The notes under the pieces are model-generated. The model did not search any database and had not been told where the DNA came from. It saw nothing but the letters and a program-made list of their open reading frames with translations. Positions 7,444 through 15,598 of a DNA stretch of 27,000 nucleotides are shown here, piece by piece. The position numbers and the translations under genes were made by a program. The stretch spans positions 1 to 27,000 of the forward strand of contig JAPKXT010000182.1 in NCBI GenBank assembly GCA_026394695.1, read 5' to 3'. Position 1 is the stretch's first letter; every line of letters starts with the position of its first letter. This DNA is from Methanoregula sp. (GTDB lineage Archaea; Halobacteriota; Methanomicrobia; Methanomicrobiales; Methanospirillaceae).

Positions 7444-7773
7444 TTACAGGTACCGGTTCTTTCTTAACCAGTCTGCCTGGGGGGGGAGGTAGCGGTATAT
7501 GATGTCACACTTTTCATCCTGGAAAGACCAGGGGGTTACAATCAGGATATCCCCTTCCCGGATCCAGACCCGCTTTTTGATCTTGCCCTTGATCCGCCCC
7601 ATGCGGGTGACCCCGTCATAACAGCGGACGCGGATATGGTTTGCCCCCATCATCAGGTCTGCAAAAGCGAATTGTTCATTGGCCCATTTCTTGGGCAGGC
7701 GAACACGAACAACCGGTGTTCCGTCCGCATTTACTGCGTTTGGATCAGCATCATCATTATTATTGGGTCTAAT
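7444..7773 (-). CDS. eif1A: Translation initiation factor 1A (aIF1A), possible ATT start
   Basis: The C-terminal 69 codons from the first ATG (7653) give MMGANHIRVRCYDGVTRMGR, IKKRVWIREGDILIV and IIYRY...DWLRKNRYL, the OB-fold core of aIF1A, which stimulates ribosomal pre-initiation complex assembly. The conserved N-terminal part GTPVRVRLPKKWANEQFAFA lies upstream in the same frame, so the protein must start earlier. That frame is open to a TGA at 7774-7776 and contains no ATG, GTG or TTG. The first codon after the TGA is ATT (7771-7773), with GGAG eight bases before it and TATATA at 7793-7798. With ATT as start the protein has 109 residues, a normal length, including an acidic Asn/Asp-rich tail (NNNDDADPN). 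An upstream indel is the main alternative. Confidence 0.85.
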   Translation of the reverse strand: MRPNNNDDADPNAVNADGTPVVRVRLPKKWANEQFAFADLMMGANHIRVRCYDGVTRMGRIKGKIKKRVWIREGDILIVTPWSFQDEKCDIIYRYLPPQADWLRKNRYL

Positions 7774-7792
7774 TCACACAACTCCGTTAATG

Positions 7793-7798
7793 TATATA
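7793..7798 (-). promoter_or_regulatory. TATA element of the aIF1A gene
   Basis: The reverse strand reads GATATATACATTAACGGAG. The TATATA lies about 23 nt upstream of the ATT codon, which would give a nearly leaderless message. In that case the GGAG would not be transcribed. A second, weaker CATAAATG near 7830-7837 would give a short leader that includes the GGAG. Confidence 0.45.
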
Positions 7799-8025
7799 TC
7801 TATGACGTGGAGGACAATGAAGGTATGCATCATTTATGTGACAATTACCCGGCCCTGCCAAAGAAAGAAGAGGAATGATAATAAATTCAGCCGGCAACCA
7901 CTCTTCACCAGTGATCCACCATCAGCCGCTGACTCTTCAATGGCAGAAATGAAAACGCCGTTGATGAGAAGGGCTTTGGCTCATCACCAGACCGGCTCTT
8001 AAAGAAAAAAGGAGAGAATCTTCCT

Positions 8026-9870
8026 GTGAACCTGCCCCAGATCCTGTCAAAACGCGACCTCGTCTGGGACACTCTTATTGGTGCATCAGCCTTCACAACA
8101 CTGGTTGTAAATCTTATCGGGCTCCTCAACGGCATTTCCGTTGCAATTCCCCACCTCCTCTATATCCCGGTGGTGATTGCTGCGTACCGTTACCCGAAAT
8201 GGGGACTATTCATTGCAGGATGCATCGGCGGTACGTATTTTTTCATGGTTATTCTTGTCGCAGGGATCTCATCCGGCACCATCATCGAGACACTTGTCCG
8301 GACAATTGTTATCGTTGGGATCGGGTGGCTTATTGCGTTTCTCTCATCCCGGCTCCGTGAGCGCGAGGACCTGTACCAGGGGCTCTTTTACCATTCAGAG
8401 GCAGGAAGCATTCTTGTTCATGAAACAGAACACGGGAGGGTAATCGAGGAAGTGAATGATAAAGCCTCCTCGCTCCTTCACAGGACGGCACCTGAACTTA
8501 CCAGGGCACAACTCACCACCTTCTGGAGCAGGGATTCTGAACAGGATATGTTCTCCCGGCTGAATGCCGAAGGTGTCGTCCATGCAACAGAGACGGAATT
8601 TTTACTACCGGATGAGAGTTTTGAAACGGTTCTTGTCTCAGCAGCACCCCTTCCCCTGGGGAGGACAATCATTACATTTGTAGATATTACCCGCCGTGTG
8701 TATGCCGAGAAAGCATTGACAGCTGCCAACAATAAACTCAACCTTCTCTCCCGCATCTCAAAAGATCATATCCAGCACACGGTCGACCAGATGGCTGAAA
8801 CGGTAAAAAATGCCGATACGCACTGCACCGATACCGTAGCACGGGGTTTTTTTAACCAGATGCGGGTGCTTGCAATAAATTTATCCCGCCAGCTCATCCT
8901 CACGGAATCATATAAAATTCTCGGGACTTTCCCTCCGGTCTGGCTGGCTGTCCAGCAGGTACTTGAAAGCGGGAATCCTGCCCGTACCCCCGGATCCGTT
9001 TCTGTCAGGTTCTGGACGGAAAGACTCGGGATTTATGCCGATCCTCTCGTTAAGGATGTCCTCGTCCACATTACCGAAAACGCGATCAGTCATGGGATCA
9101 AAATTAATAACCTCATCGTCACGTATCATGAGACCCATGAAGGGCTCGACCTTGTTGTAAACGATGATGGTATCGGGATTCCCGCAGATAAGAAACAGAA
9201 CATATTCGAGTATGATGCCGGTGGGCATGCAGGTATCGGGTTATTCATCTGCCGGGAGATCCTCGCGGTAACGGGTATGACTATCACAGAAACCGGGATG
9301 GAAGGGAAGGGTGCACGGTTCGTGATCCATGTTCCCCCGGGTGGTTACCGGATAGAGGGAACAGGAGAGGAGGCCCCGCCCCGCCCTCTTTTGGTAAGCC
9401 CGGCATCCGCGGGTCATTCTGGTGCACGGCACACATCCGGCACTCTTGTCAGGGAACTTACCGCGGCGGAGTTTCCGGTTGCAGAAACGCTCTGGACAGA
9501 CTATCACCAGACAAAGGGAGACTCGCGGACTGACCGCATATTTGCGGGATTCTCCATGGATGAGGCCGTCTCTGTTGCACGGTGCAGGAAGCATAAGGAT
9601 GGGTTTGAGGTGGATGCTGTGTATACACCCCCCGCTCACCGCGGTCACGGGTATGCGAATGCGGTAATGTGGGGTCTGGTCGAGGCATGCGGGCATGACC
9701 CCCTCTATATGCATTCAGTAAAAAACCTTACCGGGTTCTACAGCCATTTTGGGTTTGTCACCATCGCCGAGAGTGAGCTCCCCCCGACTATCCGGGAGCG
9801 GTATGCATGGGCGGAGGGTGAGATGGAGGGTGCCGACGTCGCCCCGATGAAACGATCTCCGCCTCCCTGA
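8026..9870 (+). CDS. Membrane sensor histidine kinase fused to a GNAT acetyltransferase
   Basis: 614 aa from a GTG at 8026 with GGAGAG upstream. Residues 14-107 hold about four membrane helices. Residues 115-225 look like a PAS-type domain (GSILVHETEHGRVIEEVND ... GRTIITFVDITRR). An H-box-like region follows (LLSRISKDHIQHTVDQMAE, about 240-258), close to the 'RHDIxNQ' type common in methanogens. The ATPase domain has N-box HITENAISHG (348-357), G1 DDGIGIP (380-386) and G2 GHAGIGL (400-406). After a linker, residues 470-600 form a GNAT domain with motif A VYTPPAHRGHGYANAVMWGL (acetyl-CoA site R-G-H-G-Y-A at 539-544) and the C-terminal SVKNLTGFYSHFGF. No receiver domain or partner regulator is adjacent. 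An output in which kinase state controls acetylation is inference. Confidence 0.9.
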   Translation: MNLPQILSKRDLVWDTLIGASAFTTLVVNLIGLLNGISVAIPHLLYIPVVIAAYRYPKWGLFIAGCIGGTYFFMVILVAGISSGTIIETLVRTIVIVGIGWLIAFLSSRLREREDLYQGLFYHSEAGSILVHETEHGRVIEEVNDKASSLLHRTAPELTRAQLTTFWSRDSEQDMFSRLNAEGVVHATETEFLLPDESFETVLVSAAPLPLGRTIITFVDITRRVYAEKALTAANNKLNLLSRISKDHIQHTVDQMAETVKNADTHCTDTVARGFFNQMRVLAINLSRQLILTESYKILGTFPPVWLAVQQVLESGNPARTPGSVSVRFWTERLGIYADPLVKDVLVHITENAISHGIKINNLIVTYHETHEGLDLVVNDDGIGIPADKKQNIFEYDAGGHAGIGLFICREILAVTGMTITETGMEGKGARFVIHVPPGGYRIEGTGEEAPPRPLLVSPASAGHSGARHTSGTLVRELTAAEFPVAETLWTDYHQTKGDSRTDRIFAGFSMDEAVSVARCRKHKDGFEVDAVYTPPAHRGHGYANAVMWGLVEACGHDPLYMHSVKNLTGFYSHFGFVTIAESELPPTIRERYAWAEGEMEGADVAPMKRSPPP

Positions 9871-9996
9871 TAAATTCAGGTTTTCACTCAGCTCGTCATC
9901 ATATACCAGCCCTTTTCATGAGTCGTAATGGTTCGAAAGTTCTCCTTTATTTTTCGATCTTTGGCCGGTTCACTTTCTCCCTGCATACCTCACCCC

Positions 9997-10006
9997 TTAA
10001 TATATA
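9997..10006 (+). promoter_or_regulatory. TATA box of the nreA-dinB operon
   Basis: TTAATATATA is centred about 27 nt upstream of the ATG at 10029, the exact spacing expected for a leaderless archaeal transcript. This decides the start of nreA against the longer open frame beginning at 9918. Confidence 0.6.
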
Positions 10007-10028
10007 CCTCATCAACACTCTGCCAGAG

Positions 10029-11210
10029 ATGATAGGAAAGGGTGCATATCTCAGGCAGCTGACCTCAGCCACCATGCAGATGAAATCGGTGGCGGTGGGA
10101 AAAGAACTGGAGGGCAGCTCACCACCATCGGTGTTCATCGGGAGCTGGAATTATCCCGATGTCTACGCCGGCCCGATGATCGCGCCGATGCATGGTGACA
10201 CGGCGATCATGGATATGCCCGAATCATGGATCTCCGGGCACAAGACGCAGGAGGAGATCATCGGCTACCGCCTCAACCTGGTACGGGGCAAGCACAGGGT
10301 CAACGCAGCCGATCTTGATAACCGGTTTGTTGAAAAACTCCAGGAGATCTCCTTATCGGACACTTCAGTCGAGAGTGATGTCTCATTTTTAAGCCAACCG
10401 GAGGGGATGTCGTTTTCTGAGGAGCACACCCCGTTCGGGCCAAGTGCCCCGATCGAGCGGTTTGAGATTGAGAGCGGGAGATGGGACCGGAGTCTTGAGA
10501 AAGTGTATTACGATACCGACCTGAAATCTGCTGATGCCGTTGTTGACCTGCACAAACAGGGTGTTGCGTTCTCGAGCATCCAGAAGGCATTTTCCGTGGG
10601 AACCATGGGAAAGGAGCGGGGGAGGCGACTTGTACCGACGCGGTGGTCGATCACGGCCTGCGACACCATGATTGGCGATCGACTTCTCCGTGAAGTAAAA
10701 AAATACCCGGTCCTTGACACATGGCGGGTGCATGAATTTTCAAGCCTGCACAATAACTACGCGGTGCTTCTCATGCCGACCGGCTGGCAGTATGAATGGT
10801 CGGAAGCATTCCTGCACGTGCTGGGCAACGAGGAACTGGTCTTCTCCGATCATGAGGGAAACAAAAAGAAGACGGGATATTCACCTCTCGGCGGGTGTTA
10901 TTATTCCTGCAAGATGGCAGTGCTCGAGGCACTGGCGCAGGAACAAAAACAGGCCGGGGCAATTATCCTGCGGGAGGCACTGCACGGGTATGTACCGATG
11001 GGGGTATTCAATGTGCGGGAGAACGTGAGGAGTGCAATGCAGCAGCCGGCATTTGAGTTTGAAGATATCCGGTCAGCCCTTTCCCATGTATCAGAAAAAT
11101 TCACGCTGCCCCTCCAGCGGTTTATCGAGGAGGGTCACCTGCTCAAAAACACCCTCCGCGAACGGCAGTGCACGCTCCATGACTTTGCCATTCCCACACT
11201 ACCATCATGA
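10029..11210 (+). CDS. nreA: DNA repair protein NreA
   Basis: 393 aa. Family hallmarks of the archaeal Nre proteins (DUF650/DUF651) are ELEGSSPPSVFIGSWNYPDV (26-45), YAGPMIAPM, RWSITACDTMIGDRLL (205-220) and GYSPLGGCYYSCKMAVLEAL (283-302). NreA acts with PCNA in repair of DNA damage such as mitomycin C lesions in Haloferax. The C-terminus carries QCTLHDF (Q380, L383, F386), a PCNA-interacting (PIP) motif. The N-terminal four-Cys zinc motif of many NreA proteins is absent: the sequence starts MIGKGAYLRQLTSATMQ. The start is set by the TATA box 27 nt upstream; residues encoded before it look non-protein. The stop overlaps the start of the polymerase gene by ATGA. Confidence 0.9.
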   Translation: MIGKGAYLRQLTSATMQMKSVAVGKELEGSSPPSVFIGSWNYPDVYAGPMIAPMHGDTAIMDMPESWISGHKTQEEIIGYRLNLVRGKHRVNAADLDNRFVEKLQEISLSDTSVESDVSFLSQPEGMSFSEEHTPFGPSAPIERFEIESGRWDRSLEKVYYDTDLKSADAVVDLHKQGVAFSSIQKAFSVGTMGKERGRRLVPTRWSITACDTMIGDRLLREVKKYPVLDTWRVHEFSSLHNNYAVLLMPTGWQYEWSEAFLHVLGNEELVFSDHEGNKKKTGYSPLGGCYYSCKMAVLEALAQEQKQAGAIILREALHGYVPMGVFNVRENVRSAMQQPAFEFEDIRSALSHVSEKFTLPLQRFIEEGHLLKNTLRERQCTLHDFAIPTLPS

Positions 11211-12340
11211 CAGACGTACTGGAATGTGACCAGAAGTCTGGTCCCGGAATGATGACCGGTATCCCCCGGGGAACCTCATCACGGATCATCCTCCATATTG
11301 ACATGGACAGTTTTTACGCATCAGTGGAGACGCGTGAACGCCCGGAACTCAGGGGAAAACCGGTGGTGATCGGTGCTGACCCAAAACACGGTAAGGGACG
11401 GGGAGTTGTTGCAACGTGCTCGTATGAGGCGCGGGCGTTTGGGATACGGTCAGCGATGCCCATCTCGCAGGCGTTTGTTCTCTGCCCGCACGCGGTATTC
11501 CTCCCCCCGGACTTCCCGCTGTATGCAAGGATTTCATCGGACATAATGACCATTCTCCGCTCGTACGGCTTCCGGTCCGAGCAGGTAAGTATCGATGAAG
11601 CGTTCCTGGACCTGACCCCGTTTGGCAGTTTTACCGCGGCACACGCCCTCGCCGGGGAGATCAAAATGGTGATCAGGACCAGACTCGGCTTGTCCTGTTC
11701 AGTGGGCGTGGCACCGTCAAAGATTGTTGCAAAGATCGCATCGGATTTTAAGAAACCTGACGGCCTGACGCTCGTGGAACCCGGGAACATAGCTGCATTC
11801 CTTGAACCGATGCCGGTGCGGAAGATCCCCGGGATCGGAAAAAAGTCCGAGCTGGAACTGCACGAACTTGGGATCAGGAGCATCGGGGAGCTTGCAGCAC
11901 ACGATGTCCAGCGCCTGGTTGCACGGTTTGGCCGCGGGGGCACCTGGCTTCATGATGTGGCGCTCGGGATCGATGAGAGTGAAGTACAAGAGAGAGATGA
12001 AATGAAGTCCATTTCTAAGGAGACAACCTTTGAAATGGATACGAATGATCCAAAAACCCTCTTCCTCACGATGGATGAGCTGAGTAACGATGTGCACAGG
12101 AACCTGACGGGAGAAGGGCTCCGGTTCAAAACTATTACCGTTAAAATGAGATACGAGGGTTTTGTAACAAAGACCAAGGCAAAAACCCTGTTGCATTTTA
12201 CCGACAATGCTTCAACCCTGCACAGCCATGCGCAGGAACTGCTCCGGAGTCTTTGCGGGAGTACCAGGGTCCGGCTTATCGGACTCCGTGTCTCATCATT
12301 TGAGAAGCGTGATGCCCGGCAGATGACCCTTGGGGTGTAA
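11207..12340 (+). CDS. dinB: Y-family DNA polymerase IV (translesion synthesis)
   Basis: 377 aa. Palm motifs are ILHIDMDSFYASVE (metal-binding Asp32 and Asp34, steric-gate region 36-37) and SIDEAFLDLTP (Asp130, Glu131). Finger and thumb sequences follow: SYEARAFGIRSAMP, GLSCSVGVAPSKIVAKIASD, the helix-hairpin-helix KIPGIGKKSELELHELG, and a little-finger domain (FKTITVKMRYEGF). This is a complete Dpo4/Dbh-type enzyme that copies past damaged bases. The last residues RQMTLGV resemble a PIP box without its aromatic pair. It overlaps nreA by 4 nt, so the two are translated together, implying a shared lesion-bypass or repair role. The start at the overlapping ATG gives a 25-residue non-conserved leader; M15 or M16 are alternatives. 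Confidence 0.96.
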   Translation: MTDVLECDQKSGPGMMTGIPRGTSSRIILHIDMDSFYASVETRERPELRGKPVVIGADPKHGKGRGVVATCSYEARAFGIRSAMPISQAFVLCPHAVFLPPDFPLYARISSDIMTILRSYGFRSEQVSIDEAFLDLTPFGSFTAAHALAGEIKMVIRTRLGLSCSVGVAPSKIVAKIASDFKKPDGLTLVEPGNIAAFLEPMPVRKIPGIGKKSELELHELGIRSIGELAAHDVQRLVARFGRGGTWLHDVALGIDESEVQERDEMKSISKETTFEMDTNDPKTLFLTMDELSNDVHRNLTGEGLRFKTITVKMRYEGFVTKTKAKTLLHFTDNASTLHSHAQELLRSLCGSTRVRLIGLRVSSFEKRDARQMTLGV

Positions 12341-12710
12341 TCCCTGCCGGGCACTATCAACAATTACGCGTCTGAACCGGGAAAAAGGCGTTTTGTCACT
12401 ACAGCGGGCCGGTTATCCGGAGATGACAGGTTCCGGCACACATGCTCATTGTGCAGACCAGGAACGACGACGAGAAAAAGAGTTTATTATGGTATTTTAG
12501 TATGGTGGAGGATGAAACGACCGGCCGCAGTTACCTGACGGCCGGATGAAGGTGTGTGCTTTTGCGCATCGCAGTACATAGAGAAGGGACGACCCCCGGC
12601 TAAAAACGCAAATCACCTCCAACCATCGTAATAAACCATAATTATTCAATATACTATTTAAATATTATCTTTGAGGAATACCCCCGATTGTTAATTTTTT
12701 ATGAATTTGT
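12341..12710. other. Intergenic region with a strong GC hairpin, no gene seen
   Basis: The 370 bp between dinB and MITE copy B show no credible reading frame. CCGGCCG (12521-12527) and CGGCCGG (12539-12545) form a perfect 7-bp stem with an 11-nt loop. Upstream, TTTATTATGGTATTTTAG (about 12483-12500) could be a TATA element for a small RNA or short message. The last 90 bp are AT-rich. Confidence 0.4.
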
Positions 12711-12974
12711 GGCTTTGTTGAAACCCTCATAGAAACAATCAATCGCTCTTGGGGGCTCCAGCACATCGTGCTTCCGCCCCCGCCGCTCGGGCATCTCCCC
12801 TATTGCGATAACTCCTGATAAGGTTGAAAATAATACTCCGAAAAAAGAGGGGGTAAGGGGATGCTCCCCTTGGGCTGCCTCCCCCTAGGGGGGAGAAAGG
12901 GGGTTACTCTCATAGCTGCCGCAGAGAATTACCGAATGACGGGAAAAAGAGGGTTTCAACAGAGCCGAATTTGT
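12703..12974. repeat. 8-bp target-site duplication flanking MITE copy B
   Basis: GAATTTGT at 12703-12710 is repeated exactly at 12967-12974, immediately outside the element ends. An 8-bp duplication is typical of IS6-family transposition. Confidence 0.8.
12711..12966 (+). mobile_element. MITE copy B, 256 bp, with intact target duplication
   Basis: The element begins GGCTTTGTTGAAACCCTC and ends with the inverse of GGCTCTGTTGAAACCCTC: an 18-bp terminal inverted repeat with one mismatch. It is the same element as the reverse strand of 2959-3214. The identical blocks here are 12756-12795 and 12855-12886. Internal palindromes include CTCCCCCTAGGGGGGAG near 12880-12896 and AAGGGGATGCTCCCCTT at 12855-12871. 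It has no coding capacity, so it would need a transposase supplied in trans. The IS6-like ends and 8-bp duplication suggest the parent family; that link is inference. Confidence 0.88.
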
Positions 12975-13063
12975 ATATAAATTTCCATGGTGTTCAAGAA
13001 AACCCGGCTGATTGTGCACACGTAGTCATTATATTGAGACAGTCGACCTGACAAAAAGGTGGG

Positions 13064-13109
13064 AGGTATCCTTAATCAACCTGTCATTTTGATTTTCTTG
13101 TAGGTATCC
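13064..13109 (+). promoter_or_regulatory. Direct repeat AGGTATCC upstream of katA
   Basis: AGGTATCC occurs at 13064-13071 and again at 13102-13109, 38 bp apart, about 75-120 bp before the catalase start and upstream of its TATA element (about 13147-13156). It may be a regulator site; eight bases repeated twice is weak evidence. Confidence 0.25.
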
Positions 13110-13146
13110 GTCTGAAAACCAACGGTCCTGCCGCGAACCCAATTGT

Positions 13147-13156
13147 ATTAAATATG
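13147..13156 (+). promoter_or_regulatory. TATA element of the catalase gene
   Basis: ATTAAATATG lies about 33 nt before the ATG at 13185, which would give a leader of only a few nucleotides. No Shine-Dalgarno sequence precedes the ATG. Confidence 0.45.
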
Positions 13157-13184
13157 ACTATGATAATTTCTACCTTGGTCTATC

Positions 13185-14633
13185 ATGGCGAAAAAAACCC
13201 TTACAACAAACCAGGGAGTTCCGGTAGCTGACAACCAGAATTCTCTCACCGCTGGGCAGCGTGGACCGGTTCTCCTGCAGGACGTTCACCTGATCGAGAA
13301 GCTGGCGCATTTCGACCGAGAGCGGATCCCTGAACGCGTGGTGCATGCAAAAGGTGCCGGTGCTCACGGGTATTTTCAGGTCTCCAAAAGTTTGGCACCC
13401 TATACAAAGGCAAAATTTCTCCAGGACCCAAAGAAAAAGACGCCGGTATTCGTCCGGTTCTCGACTGTCGTCGGGGCACGGGGGTCTGCGGACTCAGCGC
13501 GGGATCCCCGCGGTTTTGCCGTCAAATTCTATACCGAAGAAGGGAATTATGACCTTGTCGGAAACAACCTGCCGGTCTTCTTCATCCGGGACGCGATCAA
13601 GTTCCCGGATATGGTGCATGCATTCAAGCCCGCACCGGACACCAATATTCCTGTCAGTTCATCGGCCAACAGCCGGTTCTGGGACTTCATCTCCTTAACT
13701 CCCGAGTCCATCCACATGATCACGTGGCTGTTTTCCGATCGTGGCACGATAAAAAGTTACCGGAAGATGGAAGGGTTCGGGGTCAACACCTACATCTGGG
13801 TGAATGACAAGGGCAAAGGCAGGTATGTCAAGTACCACTGGAAGCCTGCCGCCGGCATCGAGACCATTGACCGCCACGAATCGACCCGGCTTGCCGGTGA
13901 AGACCCGGATGTCGCCACCCGGGACCTCTACGACTGGATCGCTTCAGGAAAAACAGTCGAGTTCGAACTCAAGGTCCAGCTGATGGAGTTTGAGGACGAG
14001 TTCAGGCTGGACTTCGATCCGCTCGATGCAACCAAGACCTGGCCTGAGGACAAGTACCCGCTCATGCCGGTGGGAAAGATTGTCCTTGACAAGAACCCGG
14101 AGAATTATTTTGCGGAAGTCGAGCAGGCTGCATTCTGCCCTGCCTCCATTATCCCTGGGATTGAACCGTCCGCTGATAAACTCCTGCAGGGCAGGTTGTT
14201 CTCGTACGCAGATACCCAGCGCCACCGCCTGGGGCCCAATTACCTCCAGATCCCCATCAACCGCCCGAACGCAGCGGTCAATAACAACACGCGTGACGGT
14301 TCAATGCAGAACGGGGAAGGGTTCAGCGGCACAGTGAACTACGAGCCCAATACTCTTGGTGGAGGTATGCCGGAACAGTCAGGTGGTCCCGTATTTGGCG
14401 GTCGCCCGATTGTCGGGGAAGAGGTCCGCCGTAAAATCGTGCTGACCAACGATTTCCAGCAGGCCGGGGAACGCTACCGGTCGTTATCTAAAAAAGACCA
14501 GGACCATCTCGTTGATAATATCATTGATCCGCTCTCGCATGCAAAGAAGGAGATCCAGAAGAGGATGGTTGCGAACCTGACGAAGGCGGATGTAGCACTC
14601 GGTAAGCGCGTGGCAAAAGGGTTAAAGATTTAA
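13185..14633 (+). CDS. katA: Heme catalase (small-subunit type)
   Basis: 482 aa, the normal length for clade 3 monofunctional catalases, which convert hydrogen peroxide to water and oxygen. The distal His is in RVVHAKGAGAHGYF (His54). The distal Asn is in YDLVGNNLPVFFIRD (Asn127 by spacing from the His), and the proximal heme Tyr is in RLFSYADTQRHRLG (Tyr341). TRDGSMQ and the NYEPNTL segment (about 365-392) are also typical. No signal peptide, so the enzyme is cytoplasmic. It is first in a possible oxidative-stress group with the DUF2115 and CDGSH genes, though gaps of 207 and 134 bp suggest separate transcripts. The enzyme is intact and oxygen defence in an anaerobe is the expected role. Confidence 0.98.
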   Translation: MAKKTLTTNQGVPVADNQNSLTAGQRGPVLLQDVHLIEKLAHFDRERIPERVVHAKGAGAHGYFQVSKSLAPYTKAKFLQDPKKKTPVFVRFSTVVGARGSADSARDPRGFAVKFYTEEGNYDLVGNNLPVFFIRDAIKFPDMVHAFKPAPDTNIPVSSSANSRFWDFISLTPESIHMITWLFSDRGTIKSYRKMEGFGVNTYIWVNDKGKGRYVKYHWKPAAGIETIDRHESTRLAGEDPDVATRDLYDWIASGKTVEFELKVQLMEFEDEFRLDFDPLDATKTWPEDKYPLMPVGKIVLDKNPENYFAEVEQAAFCPASIIPGIEPSADKLLQGRLFSYADTQRHRLGPNYLQIPINRPNAAVNNNTRDGSMQNGEGFSGTVNYEPNTLGGGMPEQSGGPVFGGRPIVGEEVRRKIVLTNDFQQAGERYRSLSKKDQDHLVDNIIDPLSHAKKEIQKRMVANLTKADVALGKRVAKGLKI

Positions 14634-14840
14634 AGAGCGCATCACCTGCTGCGCCGTGTCGTATCACGGGGAACATTCTGCCATGGTGTACCCCGGAGTG
14701 TGTCCAGGGTCGGGTGGACGCAGTGAATGCAGTTGATACCGATAGTGTATGAACGGTACAACAACCCCCTTGCCATACTACACCTATCTGTTTTTTGTGC
14801 ACTGGAGAGAAACTGTTACGACAGATCAGGTGCGGGGTTC

Positions 14841-15464
14841 ATGGAAACGACAAAATTGATCCAACCGTTCGAAGATCACGAAAAAGCAGGCAGGGTGATC
14901 CGGGAAACCGTCGTCCGACTCAGTAGCGCCCGGACCAAAGGTGAACTTGGCGCATTACTCGCCCACGAAATCCAGGACTATACGATATTCGATCTCCAGA
15001 TGATCGGAGGCCGGCTCAATAACGAGATCGATAATCTGCCTTCTCCCTACCGGGAAAGGATCCGCCCTTATTTTCGTGAACAGCTTTTTGGAAAACATCA
15101 TCAGCTCCTTGTCCTGCATCACACGAGGGCATTTGGCAGGATGAACGATCCGATCCGTGATCCGGAAACATTCCGAAAATTCTGCGGGATGCTTCCCGAA
15201 GGGTGTTTTTCATGGAATGATTCAGGTGAACGCAATCCCTACTTCCGGAATCCGAAGAACCGGTTCTTTTACTACCTGATAGCTGCATTCACCATGTTCG
15301 TCGTCGATGAGCCGGGACATCCAGTTGGGATGCCATTCCCCGGTGGTTTTTCCGTTGAACAACGGGGCAGGGATTATTATTGCCTGATCCGGGACAAGGA
15401 AAAAGAGGTCTTCTATTCCATCTGCAATTTCTGCCCCGCTCTGCAGACGGAAGAGAGCCAGTAA
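14841..15464 (+). CDS. DUF2115 (UPF0305) family protein
   Basis: 207 aa from the ATG at 14841; the upstream extension of the frame is Cys/Asn-rich and not family-like. Recognised features are the N-terminal helical part (AHEIQDYTIFDLQMIGGRLN), FREQLFGKHHQLLVLHH, and near the C-terminus GHPVGMPFPGGFSVE, then DYYCLIRDKEKEVFYSICNF and CPALQ. The conserved 'PFPGGF...YYC-V...CxFCxA' ending recalls DUF2115, a family of methanogen proteins of unknown function; the Cys residues near the end may bind metal. Its position between catalase and a CDGSH protein suggests a redox connection, which is inference. Confidence 0.75.
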   Translation: METTKLIQPFEDHEKAGRVIRETVVRLSSARTKGELGALLAHEIQDYTIFDLQMIGGRLNNEIDNLPSPYRERIRPYFREQLFGKHHQLLVLHHTRAFGRMNDPIRDPETFRKFCGMLPEGCFSWNDSGERNPYFRNPKNRFFYYLIAAFTMFVVDEPGHPVGMPFPGGFSVEQRGRDYYCLIRDKEKEVFYSICNFCPALQTEESQ

Positions 15465-15598
15465 GGAACATGGATATTTTTTGACTTTTTCCGTATTTTA
15501 GAATCGTAAAAATCTGGTTGCCGGGATCCACAAGATCCGCCTGTAACAGATCAGAAACCGTAAAAGGTCAACCAGTGAAAAAGGATACAAGGAACTTC

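Noticed and set aside
7774..7779. GTG-TGA upstream of aIF1A read as a selenocysteine codon
   Set aside because: No selenocysteine insertion element is visible, and a second residue of this type in aIF1A has no precedent.
9918..10028. N-terminal extension of NreA
   Set aside because: The TATA box at 9997-10006 lies inside it, and the encoded residues do not resemble the family.
2959..12966. Inversion of the 9.5-kb segment between the two MITE copies
   Set aside because: Copy B has its own matching 8-bp duplication on both sides, which an inversion through the two copies would have separated.
15518..15598. Upstream extension of the CDGSH protein
   Set aside because: The ATG at 15599 has a ribosome site, while the earlier residues are Arg/Ser-rich and lie in the intergenic region.
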